The notes: generated by a model not told the origin, from the sequence alone. Shown: positions 9,440 to 17,780, counted from the first letter of the stretch. The stretch is DNA of 53,309 bases from Flavobacteriaceae bacterium (GCA_020346245.1 CP070778.1:1447070-1500378), one strand, 5' to 3'. Numbers and translations: made by a program.

Positions 9440-10813
9440 ATGGATAAAACGGTGGTTATTAATGTTGTTGGTCTGACCAAAAGACTAATTGGAGAACATA
9501 CACCATTTATTAAATCGTTTCTGGAAAAGGGTGAGTCGGCCTCAATTATACCCGTTCTGCCGGCCGTCACCTGTACTTCACAGACAACATATCTTACCGG
9601 TAAATGGCCAACAGAACACGGTATTGTTGGTAATGGATGGTATTTTAAGGATGAATGCGAGGTAAAATTCTGGAGACAATCCAACAAACTCATTAAGGGT
9701 GATAAGTTGTGGGATGAGATGAAACAACTGGATAGTAATTTTACTTGCGCTAATCTTTTCTGGTGGTATAATATGTATTCCACGGTCGATTTCAGTGTTA
9801 CCCCTCGTCCCAATTATCTTGCTGATGGCAGGAAAATCCCCGACATCTATTCACACCCTCCTGAATTAAGGGACCAATTACAAAATAAACTGGGTACATT
9901 TCCTCTATTTAATTTTTGGGGTCCCAAAACTTCTGTAAAATCCAGTCAGTGGATAGCAGATGCTGCGCTTAATACTGATAAATTGCATGATCCTACGCTA
10001 ACTTTGATTTATTTGCCGCATTTGGATTATAATTTGCAGAGGCATGGTATTGACTTCTCCAAAATAAGCAAGGATCTTAAAGAAATTGACGATGTTGTAA
10101 AAAAGCTGGTAAGCTACTATGACAATGGAAATACGAATATAGTTTTGCTCTCGGAGTACGGTATTACCAATGTGAACAATCCAATTCATATTAATCGGAT
10201 TCTGCGCTCTGAAGGTTTAATAAGTATTAGGGAGGAGAGAGGTCTGGAGCTGTTAGATGCAGGTCGCAGTAAAGCATTTGCAGTAGCCGATCATCAAATA
10301 GCACATGTTTATTTGAATGATCCTGCTACAAAAAAGAGAGTCAAAAAATTATTAGAAGGTATTGAGGGTATTGAAAAAGTTTTATCGGGAAGTGAATTGG
10401 AAGAAGCAAATTTAAATCATAACAGGTGTGGCGATTTGGTGCTAATCGCCGACAAAAATTCCTGGTTTACTTATTACTTCTGGACGGACGATGCCAAGGC
10501 CCCGGACTATGCGCGAATGGTGGACATCCACAAAAAACCCGGATATGATCCTGTAGAAATGTTTACGGATCCATCCGATAAGTTGGTTATGCTAAAAGTA
10601 ATTTTCAAGCTTTTACAAAAGAAACTGGGATTTAGGACAGTAATGAATATAATTCCTCTAAAAGCAAATTTGGTAAAGGGTTCTCATGGAAGAATTCCTG
10701 AGGATACATCAGATTACCCTGTATTTATTACGAACAATAGGCATCCATTAAATCAGGAACTTTATAAATCCACAGAAGTTTACAAGCTTATAGCGAAACA
10801 GTTAACCGGTTAA
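9440..10813 (+). CDS. eboF: Alkaline phosphatase-superfamily phosphodiesterase-like protein, EboF
   Basis: A protein of about 457 residues with the nucleotide pyrophosphatase/phosphodiesterase fold. The nucleophile loop PAVTCTSQTTYLTGKWP, the block HGIVGNGWYF, the metal motif YLPHLDYNLQRHG and the late GSHGR His are present. Two canonical metal ligands look changed: the usual first-strand Asp is replaced (VINVVGLT instead of an FDG-type motif) and the DH pair appears as SEYGI. From memory this pattern is shared by EboF homologues, so it is probably a family trait rather than decay. The ATG at 9440 is chosen over an in-frame TTG at 9413 because it avoids overlap with eboE. No signal peptide is seen, so it is probably cytoplasmic. 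Confidence 0.83.
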   Translation: MDKTVVINVVGLTKRLIGEHTPFIKSFLEKGESASIIPVLPAVTCTSQTTYLTGKWPTEHGIVGNGWYFKDECEVKFWRQSNKLIKGDKLWDEMKQLDSNFTCANLFWWYNMYSTVDFSVTPRPNYLADGRKIPDIYSHPPELRDQLQNKLGTFPLFNFWGPKTSVKSSQWIADAALNTDKLHDPTLTLIYLPHLDYNLQRHGIDFSKISKDLKEIDDVVKKLVSYYDNGNTNIVLLSEYGITNVNNPIHINRILRSEGLISIREERGLELLDAGRSKAFAVADHQIAHVYLNDPATKKRVKKLLEGIEGIEKVLSGSELEEANLNHNRCGDLVLIADKNSWFTYYFWTDDAKAPDYARMVDIHKKPGYDPVEMFTDPSDKLVMLKVIFKLLQKKLGFRTVMNIIPLKANLVKGSHGRIPEDTSDYPVFITNNRHPLNQELYKSTEVYKLIAKQLTG

Positions 10814-10824
10814 TACTCTTTAAT

Positions 10825-11184
10825 ATGAAAAATCTGTTCAAAATTCTTTCTTTACTATTTACACTATTATTTATATGGGCAGCATATGTTCAATACAACG
10901 ATCCTGATGCTCTTTTGTGGTATGCTATCTACGGAGTTGCAGCGGTGGCCTCCTTGTTATTTTATTTGGGTAAATTAAACGTTACAGGAGCCCTTATTTT
11001 AAGTTGTATTTATTTTGTTAGTACTTTTTTTATGTGGCCTGAACAATATGAAGGAGTGACCATTGGTAATGGAGATATTGAGAATATTGAAAGGGGAAGA
11101 GAATCTTTGGGCCTATTGATTGTGGCATTGGTAATGCTGCTCTATGCCTTTAGGCTCCGATTGGTAAATAAATCAAAGGTCTAG
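10825..11184 (+). CDS. TMEM220-like small membrane protein
   Basis: A 119-residue protein with three or four predicted membrane helices. The motif YVQYNDPDALLWYAIYG near the N-terminus is the hallmark of the transmembrane family 220. Function is unknown. It starts 11 bases after eboF on the same strand and so may be a seventh member of the ebo transcript, or simply read through. Its last 12 bases overlap the 3' end of the convergent dnaX gene, and no terminator hairpin separates the two. Confidence 0.7.
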   Translation: MKNLFKILSLLFTLLFIWAAYVQYNDPDALLWYAIYGVAAVASLLFYLGKLNVTGALILSCIYFVSTFFMWPEQYEGVTIGNGDIENIERGRESLGLLIVALVMLLYAFRLRLVNKSKV

Positions 11185-12987
11185 GTCAAACTCTTTTCTC
11201 AGGAGATCAATGGCAGGGTTTATTTCCTTTAGTTTTTGGTACTTCTCTTCGGGGGTGTAGGCAAACTTTTTGGCTATTTCTTCGTTGACGCTTATTTTCA
11301 GCTCAATGCTATAATTATTGAGTTCTTTTCTTAGATACTTCAGAAGTTGAAATTGCTCTCTTTCTATTTCTTTTTTCATTGTTCCATTTGGGAGCTCAAT
11401 ACATATTTGCGTTTCATCAACTATTTTAGGTTTGTCAGAACTTAGATTCGAAGCCATAATCTTTTTGCCAGCCTTATCTAGTTTTTGAATATAAGTCTCC
11501 CAATGTTTTAGTAAATCCTCTTCGGTAAAACTTTCTTTAGGTAATTCTTCTTCATCTATAACTACATCAATCTTTTTGAGCTGATGTTCTTTTTTTGCCT
11601 TTAAACTGGATAATGATAATCCAGAAATTCTTTTAGATCGTTCTTTAATCTTAATTTTTGTACCAGGATCTGATATCAATACCTCCTCTGACGTTATCCC
11701 GGTTAGGGGCTGTGGATTAATTTTTTCTCTTGTGGGCAATTCTTCCGAGTAATTGATTTCTAATTCCTTTTCTTCGGGGATGGCCTTTTTTAGTTTCTCC
11801 TGAATTTTGGTAGATTCCACTGATTCCTGCCCTTCACTGCCGGGCAGTATATTCACAAAGAAGGAAGTGGGTATTAATTTAATTTCACTGCTCCAGGAAG
11901 AGCTGAAGTTTTCAAGATTTTTTTTTTCACCATTAAAATCTATGGAGGCCAATTTCATTAAGGTTAACTCAACCAGTAATCTATGATTTTTACTGGTTTT
12001 ATAGTTAAGATCACATTCATTGGCTATAGATATCCCTTTGAATAAAAAGGATTCGGAAGTTTTTTTGGATTGTTCCAGGTACATTTTTTTAGCCTTTTCA
12101 CCAACTTCCAATAGTGCAATAGTGTCTTCGTGCTTGCAAACCAAAAGATCCCTGAAATGTGAAGCCAGACCGTTAATGAAATGGTGTCCTTCAAAACCCT
12201 TAGCCAGCGTTTTATTGTACAAAACCAGCAATTGAGGGATATTATGTTCCAGAATTAAATCTGTAGTGGCAAAGTATGTATCGTAATCCAGGACGTTTAA
12301 ATTCTCAGTAACAGCGGCTCTTGTAAGTTTCTTTCCGGAGAAACTAACCACCCGATCAAAAATAGATAGCGCATCTCTCATAGCACCATCTGCCTTCTGG
12401 GCAATAATATGTAGCGCATCATCTTCTGCTTCAACACCTTGCTGTTCTGCAATATACTTTAGATACTCGGCGGCGTCTTTAACAGTTATACGCTTAAAGT
12501 CGAATATCTGGCAACGTGATAATATAGTTGGTATTATTTTGTGTTTTTCAGTAGTTGCTAAAATGAAAATAGCATGTTTGGGTGGTTCTTCAAGTGTTTT
12601 TAAAAATGCATTAAAAGCAGATTGAGATAGCATATGTACCTCATCTATGATATATACTTTGTATTTCCCAACCTGTGGTGGTATGCGTACCTGATCTATT
12701 AAGCTCCTGATATCATCAACGGAATTGTTCGATGCTGCATCCAGTTCAAAAATATTGAATGCAAAATCTTCATCTTCTTTTTCAGTGCCGTCCTGATTAA
12801 TCTTTTTGGCCAAAATCCGTGCGCATGTAGTCTTACCAACCCCTCTGGGACCACAGAATAAAAGTGCCTGTGCGAGATGGTTATTTTCTATTGCGTTCAG
12901 CAGCGTATTCGTAATGGCTTCCTGCCCCACAACATCCTTAAAGGTCTTGGGTCTGAACTTACGTGCCGATACAATAAAAGGTTCCAA
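11173..12987 (-). CDS. dnaX: DNA polymerase III subunit gamma/tau
   Basis: A 604-residue clamp-loader ATPase. Domain I has Walker A GPRGVGKT (46-53), Walker B IIDE (113-116) and the SRC arginine-finger motif (157-159). The zinc-finger cysteines found between these motifs in E. coli DnaX are absent (KINQDGTEKEDEDFAF), which I recall as usual for Flavobacteriaceae. Domains I-III end near residue 350; a long charged linker follows, then a C-terminal tau-like region. At the end of domain III the coding strand has ten consecutive A (11918-11927), where slippage would truncate the protein to 358 or 370 residues. TATATTTG at 13036-13043 (minus strand) is a candidate -7 box about 50 bases before the ATG. 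Confidence 0.96.
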   Translation of the reverse strand: MEPFIVSARKFRPKTFKDVVGQEAITNTLLNAIENNHLAQALLFCGPRGVGKTTCARILAKKINQDGTEKEDEDFAFNIFELDAASNNSVDDIRSLIDQVRIPPQVGKYKVYIIDEVHMLSQSAFNAFLKTLEEPPKHAIFILATTEKHKIIPTILSRCQIFDFKRITVKDAAEYLKYIAEQQGVEAEDDALHIIAQKADGAMRDALSIFDRVVSFSGKKLTRAAVTENLNVLDYDTYFATTDLILEHNIPQLLVLYNKTLAKGFEGHHFINGLASHFRDLLVCKHEDTIALLEVGEKAKKMYLEQSKKTSESFLFKGISIANECDLNYKTSKNHRLLVELTLMKLASIDFNGEKKNLENFSSSWSSEIKLIPTSFFVNILPGSEGQESVESTKIQEKLKKAIPEEKELEINYSEELPTREKINPQPLTGITSEEVLISDPGTKIKIKERSKRISGLSLSSLKAKKEHQLKKIDVVIDEEELPKESFTEEDLLKHWETYIQKLDKAGKKIMASNLSSDKPKIVDETQICIELPNGTMKKEIEREQFQLLKYLRKELNNYSIELKISVNEEIAKKFAYTPEEKYQKLKEINPAIDLLRKEFDLDL

Positions 12988-13035
12988 ATAAATAAGCTTT
13001 TGTAGATTAAATATAAACGCCTAATGTGTCATATA

Positions 13036-13043
13036 CAAATATA
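13036..13043 (-). promoter_or_regulatory. Candidate -7 element for dnaX
   Basis: On the minus strand this reads TATATTTG, an exact TAnnTTTG match 48 bases before the dnaX ATG. I find no TTTG at the expected -33 spacing, so support is only partial. A small GC-containing inverted repeat (CGCC...GGCG, 13049-13065) lies just upstream. Confidence 0.35.
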
Positions 13044-13186
13044 GAAATCGCCGTTCATTTTGGCGTTTATTTTAGACATAGATGCCCAATTTTTATCAAC
13101 AATTAATTGGAGGCAGCACTATTGGCTATGGTCTAGATTTCTAAAAGTTTTTATTTCCCTGCTGGATATTTCAATGGAATACAGAA

Positions 13187-13218
13187 ATTTACCAATAAGC
13201 CTTATTTAATTGGTAAAT
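13187..13218. repeat. 10-bp perfect inverted repeat next to the rnpB promoter
   Basis: ATTTACCAAT (13187-13196) and its exact reverse complement ATTGGTAAAT (13209-13218) are separated by 12 bases and end 2 bases before the T-rich -33 element of the rnpB promoter. It could be an operator for a dimeric regulator or an RNA hairpin; no U-tract suited to a terminator follows. Confidence 0.5.
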
Positions 13219-13220
13219 CT

Positions 13221-13250
13221 TTTTGACTTAAAAGGGATGTTGTACCTTTG
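13221..13250 (+). promoter_or_regulatory. rnpB promoter
   Basis: TTTTG at 13221-13225 and TACCTTTG at 13243-13250 form a Bacteroidota-type promoter with 17 bases between. Transcription would start around 13254-13258, exactly at the 5' strand of the RNase P P1 helix, which supports both calls. Confidence 0.75.
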
Positions 13251-13253
13251 TAT

Positions 13254-13570
13254 TAAACAGGTCACCTTATCGCGCTCTCATTTTATGCGGGTGAGGAAAG
13301 TCCGGACACCATAGTGCAGCATAGCGGGTAACACCCGTCTCTTCCCCCATGTGTGGAAGAAGGACAAGTGCAACAGAAAGCAGGTACAGGTAATGCTGTA
13401 GTGAAATCAGGTAAACTCTATGCGGTGAAACGTCATGTATATCAGCGTTTGAGAGCGGCACGCTCAAGCTGAAGGGTAGGCGGTTAGAACTTTTGGGTAA
13501 CCATAAGTCCAGATAAATGATAAGGGGGTCTCTTTGAGGCTTTACAGAATCCGGCTTATGACCTGCTTTT
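13254..13570 (+). ncRNA. rnpB: RNase P RNA, bacterial class A
   Basis: The catalytic RNA of RNase P, which removes tRNA 5' leaders. The universally conserved 5' core GAGGAAAGTCCGGAC lies at 13293-13307 and the conserved 3' core ACAGAATCCGGCTTATG ends near 13560; AGATAAATGATAA before it is also typical. The P1 helix closes the molecule by pairing AGGTCA near 13258 with TGACCT at 13559-13564. The roughly 315-nt length fits Bacteroidota. Ends are set by the promoter and by P1 and are accurate to a few bases. Short open frames on either strand here are not genes. Confidence 0.95.
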
Positions 13571-13571
13571 A

Positions 13572-13630
13572 GAAAAAATCCTTTATTCTATACGATTTAT
13601 TTTTAATCTATGAGTAAGGGATTTTTTTAT
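13572..13630. terminator. Bidirectional terminator between rnpB and rsmD
   Basis: AAAAAATCCTTTATTC pairs, with two G-U pairs, with GAGTAAGGGATTTTTT across a loop of about 24 bases. The stem ends in a T run when read from rnpB and in another when read from rsmD, so it can stop both convergent transcripts. The long loop is unusual. Confidence 0.6.
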
Positions 13631-13637
13631 TCTGAGC

Positions 13638-14177
13638 CTAATTTGGTTCAAAAAAACTAAAAACACTTCCTCCGTATTTCTTCATATATTTAAAATTTTC
13701 GAGAAGAGATAAATCCGTGTGCTTGGAGTGCTCTATTATTAAAATCCCATTTTCATTTAATATTTGTCTTTGAAAAACAATTGAAGTAATCTTTGAACAA
13801 TCGTCAACAGTGAAGCTGTACGGGGGATCAACAAATATTATATCAAAATTCAGGTTTACCTTTTCAATAAATTTAATAACGTCATTTTTTATAGCGGAAA
13901 TGTTGAAATCAAGTTCATTTGCCATTTTGGCTATGAACTTAATACATCGGTGATCTTTATCAACCGCTACAATTTCACTGCTTCCTCTGGAGGCAAATTC
14001 AAAACTTATATTCCCTGTGCCAGCAAATAAGTCCAGCACTTTCACATCCTCAAAATAGTAGTTGTTATTTAAGATATTGAATAAAGCCTCTTTGGCCATA
14101 TCGGTAGTAGGACGCACGGGTAGTCCTCTGGGAGCATTTATACGGCGACCCTTATGTGAACCTGAGATAATTCGCAT
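13638..14177 (-). CDS. rsmD: 16S rRNA (guanine966-N2)-methyltransferase
   Basis: A 179-residue SAM-dependent methyltransferase. The N-terminus MRIISGSHKGRRI and the RPTTDMAKEALFNIL block are typical for RsmD; the SAM motif DLFAGTG is at residues 49-55 and the catalytic DPPY at 117-120. It modifies G966 of 16S rRNA during 30S assembly. The start overlaps the stop of the DUF3822 gene by one base (TAATG), so the two are translationally coupled, an arrangement I recall as common in flavobacteria. Confidence 0.93.
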   Translation of the reverse strand: MRIISGSHKGRRINAPRGLPVRPTTDMAKEALFNILNNNYYFEDVKVLDLFAGTGNISFEFASRGSSEIVAVDKDHRCIKFIAKMANELDFNISAIKNDVIKFIEKVNLNFDIIFVDPPYSFTVDDCSKITSIVFQRQILNENGILIIEHSKHTDLSLLENFKYMKKYGGSVFSFFEPN

Positions 14178-14998
14178 TAAAGTGCATTTAGTATGGTAAA
14201 ATCTACCACCTCTTTCTCGAGCTCTTCAGTGGAATAAATATCGCTGGGTGGAATAAACAATGAAATATGTTGTATATACTCATAGGCTATATTATAAAGC
14301 TCATCTCCCATATCTACTTCCCCGAATAGCCTTAATTTTATAGTTTCGGTATCCAGCTTCAGTTGCTCTAAGGTAAAAAGCAGGTAATAAATAAAATCTT
14401 CTTTGGTTTTGTATTGAAAATTATTAAAGAACAACAATTGTTTTTGAGAAAGTACTGTTATATCCATCTGATTATCCGTAACGTAGACATAACAAATAGT
14501 CTCATTTCCGTTACTGTGCGAATTCAACAGGGATTGCACCATAACGGTCCCATGGTGCATAAATTCAAATTCTCCAAAAAGATCATAAATATAATTGTTG
14601 ATATTTACAAAAGGCACATAAACATTTACTACATCGTAACTATCTATCTCGTCATATTCAACCAGGTCATTAGCGAGTATCTTAACATTAAATTTTAGAT
14701 AATTGGCAAGCTCTGCTGTATCAAACAAGGCTTTAGGAACGAGGCTAAAAAGATTATTCTTGTGAATTACCACTACCTCTGAAAAGGAATGCTCTTCAAC
14801 CTGCGAATCTCTGAAAAGCTGCTTTAATTCCTTTTGCAACTCATAAGGACTTAGCTCTTTGCCAAAGCTTAGGCGCTTAAACTCTTTGATCGTATTGGCT
14901 ATGGTATCCACGATACAAAAAGAAAGTCCATTCAAGCTAACCTGAATGGACAATTTATAATAATTTTCAATATCGTTATTGATCTCCTTTTTTGTCAT
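14177..14998 (-). CDS. DUF3822 family protein
   Basis: A protein of about 273 residues with the DUF3822 pattern (YKLSIQVSLNGLSFCIVD near the N-terminus). As far as I recall this family is placed with actin-like ATPase folds, like the pilus protein PilM; I see no clear phosphate-binding motif to confirm nucleotide binding. Function is unknown. It overlaps rsmD downstream and the one-TM protein upstream, so all three form a unit. The start is uncertain: ATG at 14998 gives a 23-base overlap with the upstream gene, while ATG at 15019 gives a longer one. Confidence 0.7.
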   Translation of the reverse strand: MTKKEINNDIENYYKLSIQVSLNGLSFCIVDTIANTIKEFKRLSFGKELSPYELQKELKQLFRDSQVEEHSFSEVVVIHKNNLFSLVPKALFDTAELANYLKFNVKILANDLVEYDEIDSYDVVNVYVPFVNINNYIYDLFGEFEFMHHGTVMVQSLLNSHSNGNETICYVYVTDNQMDITVLSQKQLLFFNNFQYKTKEDFIYYLLFTLEQLKLDTETIKLRLFGEVDMGDELYNIAYEYIQHISLFIPPSDIYSTEELEKEVVDFTILNAL

Positions 14999-15626
14999 AA
15001 ATAGGTGGCCAGTTGCCATTGGTACTTACATCTGTAAGCGAACCTACTCTGATTTCCGGTCCGTTCACTTCTTCAACACTAATTTGAGCGTTTTCCCTGG
15101 TCATTAGATCTTGGGGCTGGTCGAATAAGATAACATTCTTTTGAACCTTGGCTTCAAATACCGGTGCTTTGTAGCCTCCCTTATCAATTATATCCGCTTT
15201 CATTGTAAATGTTTCTCCACCTTGAGCATAAGGAACATTCATCATGCTTTTGTAGCGATCATCACCTTTAAACAATGAATCCTTTACGGAAACAAATCCC
15301 AGGGTGTCAATAATTGTTAATTCTCTCAACATGTCAATTCCATAAACCTTATCGAACTCCATATACGAAGAGTCTCTCTGCTGCGTTATGGTATATTTTC
15401 CAGTATCTACAAATGTTATAAGGCTATTGAAGTCGTTGGCAAACTTTCCATTTACAGTCCTGTAAGCTTCCTGAGAATTTCTAATATCTTTTAAAGTGGA
15501 AATAACTTTAGAAAAACGCTCTTCCTTTACCTTTTTAAACTCAATTGGCCCTGTTACAGATCTATAGATGAGATATCCAAGTCCTACGCAAATTATCCAA
15601 AGTACTATCTGAAGTATGGTTTTCAT
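14976..15626 (-). CDS. Single-TM pilin-like protein of unknown function
   Basis: A 216-residue protein with one N-terminal membrane helix (about residues 5-24) followed by a helix with KVKEERFSKVISTLKDIRNSQEAYR and a mostly beta periplasmic domain. This layout resembles pseudopilins and pilus-assembly bitopic proteins, but no prepilin peptidase site (G|FxxxE) is seen. No known family is recognised with certainty. It heads the operon with DUF3822 and rsmD and overlaps the former. It may form a membrane partner for the DUF3822 protein; that is inference. Confidence 0.6.
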   Translation of the reverse strand: MKTILQIVLWIICVGLGYLIYRSVTGPIEFKKVKEERFSKVISTLKDIRNSQEAYRTVNGKFANDFNSLITFVDTGKYTITQQRDSSYMEFDKVYGIDMLRELTIIDTLGFVSVKDSLFKGDDRYKSMMNVPYAQGGETFTMKADIIDKGGYKAPVFEAKVQKNVILFDQPQDLMTRENAQISVEEVNGPEIRVGSLTDVSTNGNWPPIYDKKGDQ

Positions 15627-15694
15627 TTTTAACTGGTATTAATTATCTTTAGTGGTCTTCACAAATCTACAATTTTTTTTTAATCGTAAAAGGT

Positions 15695-15722
15695 TTTGTA
15701 GCAAAAATCCTCGTTATATTTG
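15695..15722 (+). promoter_or_regulatory. Candidate promoter of the helicase-kdsB operon
   Basis: TATATTTG at 15715-15722 is an exact -7 match, with TTTG at 15695-15698 sixteen bases upstream, slightly short. The helicase ATG is only 7 bases downstream of the -7 box, so the transcript would be leaderless or nearly so. Confidence 0.5.
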
Positions 15723-15729
15723 AAGGCAC

Positions 15730-17163
15730 ATGAAATTGCTTACCGCCCCTTCTTTTTATAAACTTCTTAAGGATAACTTCCCTCATACACCAACGCCAAA
15801 ACAAGAAGTGGCCTTACAACAGTTGGCTCATTTTGTTTTATCAGACAAAAAAGAGGAAGTTTATTTATTAAAAGGTTTTGCTGGTACCGGAAAAACTACG
15901 ATCGTAGGCGATATAGTATCTAACTTATGGAAGACTACCATGAAGGCCGTACTTCTGGCTCCTACCGGCAGGGCCGCTAAGGTAATGAGCAATTATTCAA
16001 AAAGTCAGGCCTTCACAATTCATAGGAAGATCTACTTTCCAAAGAAGGAGAGTGGCGGAGGTATAAAATTTATACTGGCACCCAATAAATACCGGGATAC
16101 TATTTTCATTGTGGATGAAGCTTCTATGATCCCTGATGCACCATCAGATTCCAGGTTATTTGGGAATGGTTCCCTCTTAGACGATTTGTTGATGTATGTT
16201 TATTCGGGGCATAATTGTAAACTGATTTTAATCGGCGATACTGCACAATTGCCTCCGGTTCACTTGCAAATAAGCCCTGCCCTGGATAGCGAAAAACTTG
16301 CTTATAATTATAATAAAGAAGTTATAACCCTGGAATTAGATGAAGTAGTCAGACAGGCAGAGAACTCCGGCATATTGTTGAATGCTACTAATCTGAGGGA
16401 ACAATTACAATCTGGATACCTGGATGAATTTAAATTTGATGTTGAACCATTTAAAGACGTCATAAGACTTATTGATGGCCATGATATTCAGGAAGCAATT
16501 GATAATTCATACAGGGAGAATGGCAGGGAAGAGACCGTACTTATCGTGCGTTCAAACAAAAGAGCAAATTTGTACAATGAAAACATTAGAAACAGAATTT
16601 TATTCCTGGAAAATGAGCTTGCCCCTGGTGATTACATGATGGTAGTGAAAAACAATTACTTTTGGTTAAAACCCAATTCTGAAGCCGGTTTTATAGCAAA
16701 TGGTGATATTATTGAAATACTGGAGATATTTTCCATTAAGGAGCTTTATGGATTCAAATTTGCTGAGGTAAAGGTGAAAATGGTAGATTATCCAAACCAA
16801 AGACCCTTGGAAACTGTATTATTATTAGATACAATTAGAGCAGATACTCCTTCTTTGTCCTATGAAGAAGGAAATAGGCTCTATCAGGCAGTACAAAAAG
16901 ATTATGCTCATGAAAAATCCAAATACAAGCGTTTTCTGGGCGTAAAGAATAACAAATACTTCAATGCCTTACAGGTAAAGTTTTCTTATGCCATAACCTG
17001 TCATAAATCGCAAGGAGGACAATGGAATACGGTGTTTGTAGAGCAACCTTATCTTCCTAATGGAATAGATCGTGACTATTTACGATGGCTTTATACGGCC
17101 GTAACCAGGGCAAAAGAAAAATTATACCTGATAGGGTTTAAGAGTGATTTTTTTGTTGATTAG
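15730..17163 (+). CDS. RecD-like superfamily 1 DNA helicase
   Basis: A 477-residue AAA/UvrD_C_2 helicase. Motif I is GFAGTGKTT, motif II VDEASMI, motif III GDTAQLPP, and the C-terminal motifs AITCHKSQGGQW and YTAVTRAKEKL match motifs V and VI of RecD/Pif1-type SF1B helicases. It lacks RecB/RecC partners and the long N-terminal domain of RecD2, so it is a compact stand-alone helicase common in Bacteroidota; its cellular role is uncertain but likely in DNA repair or replication. It is first in a same-strand run to the acyltransferase gene. The -7 box just upstream suggests a nearly leaderless mRNA. Confidence 0.85.
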   Translation: MKLLTAPSFYKLLKDNFPHTPTPKQEVALQQLAHFVLSDKKEEVYLLKGFAGTGKTTIVGDIVSNLWKTTMKAVLLAPTGRAAKVMSNYSKSQAFTIHRKIYFPKKESGGGIKFILAPNKYRDTIFIVDEASMIPDAPSDSRLFGNGSLLDDLLMYVYSGHNCKLILIGDTAQLPPVHLQISPALDSEKLAYNYNKEVITLELDEVVRQAENSGILLNATNLREQLQSGYLDEFKFDVEPFKDVIRLIDGHDIQEAIDNSYRENGREETVLIVRSNKRANLYNENIRNRILFLENELAPGDYMMVVKNNYFWLKPNSEAGFIANGDIIEILEIFSIKELYGFKFAEVKVKMVDYPNQRPLETVLLLDTIRADTPSLSYEEGNRLYQAVQKDYAHEKSKYKRFLGVKNNKYFNALQVKFSYAITCHKSQGGQWNTVFVEQPYLPNGIDRDYLRWLYTAVTRAKEKLYLIGFKSDFFVD

Positions 17164-17196
17164 GAATGACTTAATTTAGTACTACAGATTTTTGTA

Positions 17197-17766
17197 ATGA
17201 CCTCTGAAACAATTATTAGCATATTTCTTGGAATTGGACTTGCTGCCTCGGCCGGATTTAGGGTTTTTTTACCTTTGTTTGCACTCAGCCTGGCGGCCTA
17301 TTTCGGTGTTTGGGAATTGAATCAAAGTTGGGTATGGATTGGCAGTCTTGCTGCATTAATTGTGCTTGGAGTAGCTACACTAGTAGAATTAATGGCCTAC
17401 TTTATTCCATGGGTGGATAATTTACTCGATAGCATGGCTATACCTCTTGCTGCAATTGCAGGTACAGCAGTAATGGTATCTACGTTGGCTGATTTGGATC
17501 CGGTTGTAACCTGGTCCCTTGCTATCATAGCCGGAGGAGGAACTGCAACGGCTATAAAGGGCGCATCGGCAGCAGGAAGAGTAGTATCTACTTCAACTAC
17601 AGGAGGCCTGGCAAATCCTTTGGTATCAACTTTAGAATCCGGAACTGCAATTGTAGTTACTACTGCATCAATATTTGCACCTATATTTGCCATGGTTCTG
17701 GTTATAATAATCCTGGTTTTTATTTTTTCCATTTATCGCAAACTAAGACCAAGAGTTAAACATTAA
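17197..17766 (+). CDS. DUF4126 membrane protein
   Basis: A 189-residue protein with about five hydrophobic helices and the small-residue-rich central block [17 protein letters not shown], typical of DUF4126. Conserved N-terminal [13 protein letters not shown] also fits. No function is established for the family. It lies 33 bases after the helicase and 14 bases before kdsB and is probably co-transcribed; the neighbourhood hints at the envelope but does not prove a role. Confidence 0.8.
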   Translation: MTSETIISIFLGIGLAASAGFRVFLPLFALSLAAYFGVWELNQSWVWIGSLAALIVLGVATLVELMAYFIPWVDNLLDSMAIPLAAIAGTAVMVSTLADLDPVVTWSLAIIAGGGTATAIKGASAAGRVVSTSTTGGLANPLVSTLESGTAIVVTTASIFAPIFAMVLVIIILVFIFSIYRKLRPRVKH

Positions 17767-17780
17767 TAAAAACTATATCA

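Noticed and set aside
9400..9813. Open frame of 137 codons on the minus strand
   Set aside because: Antisense to eboF with no recognisable motif; a frame shadow of a strongly supported gene.
13267..13467. Open frame of 66 codons on the minus strand
   Set aside because: It lies inside the RNase P RNA, whose conserved 5' and 3' cores are both present.
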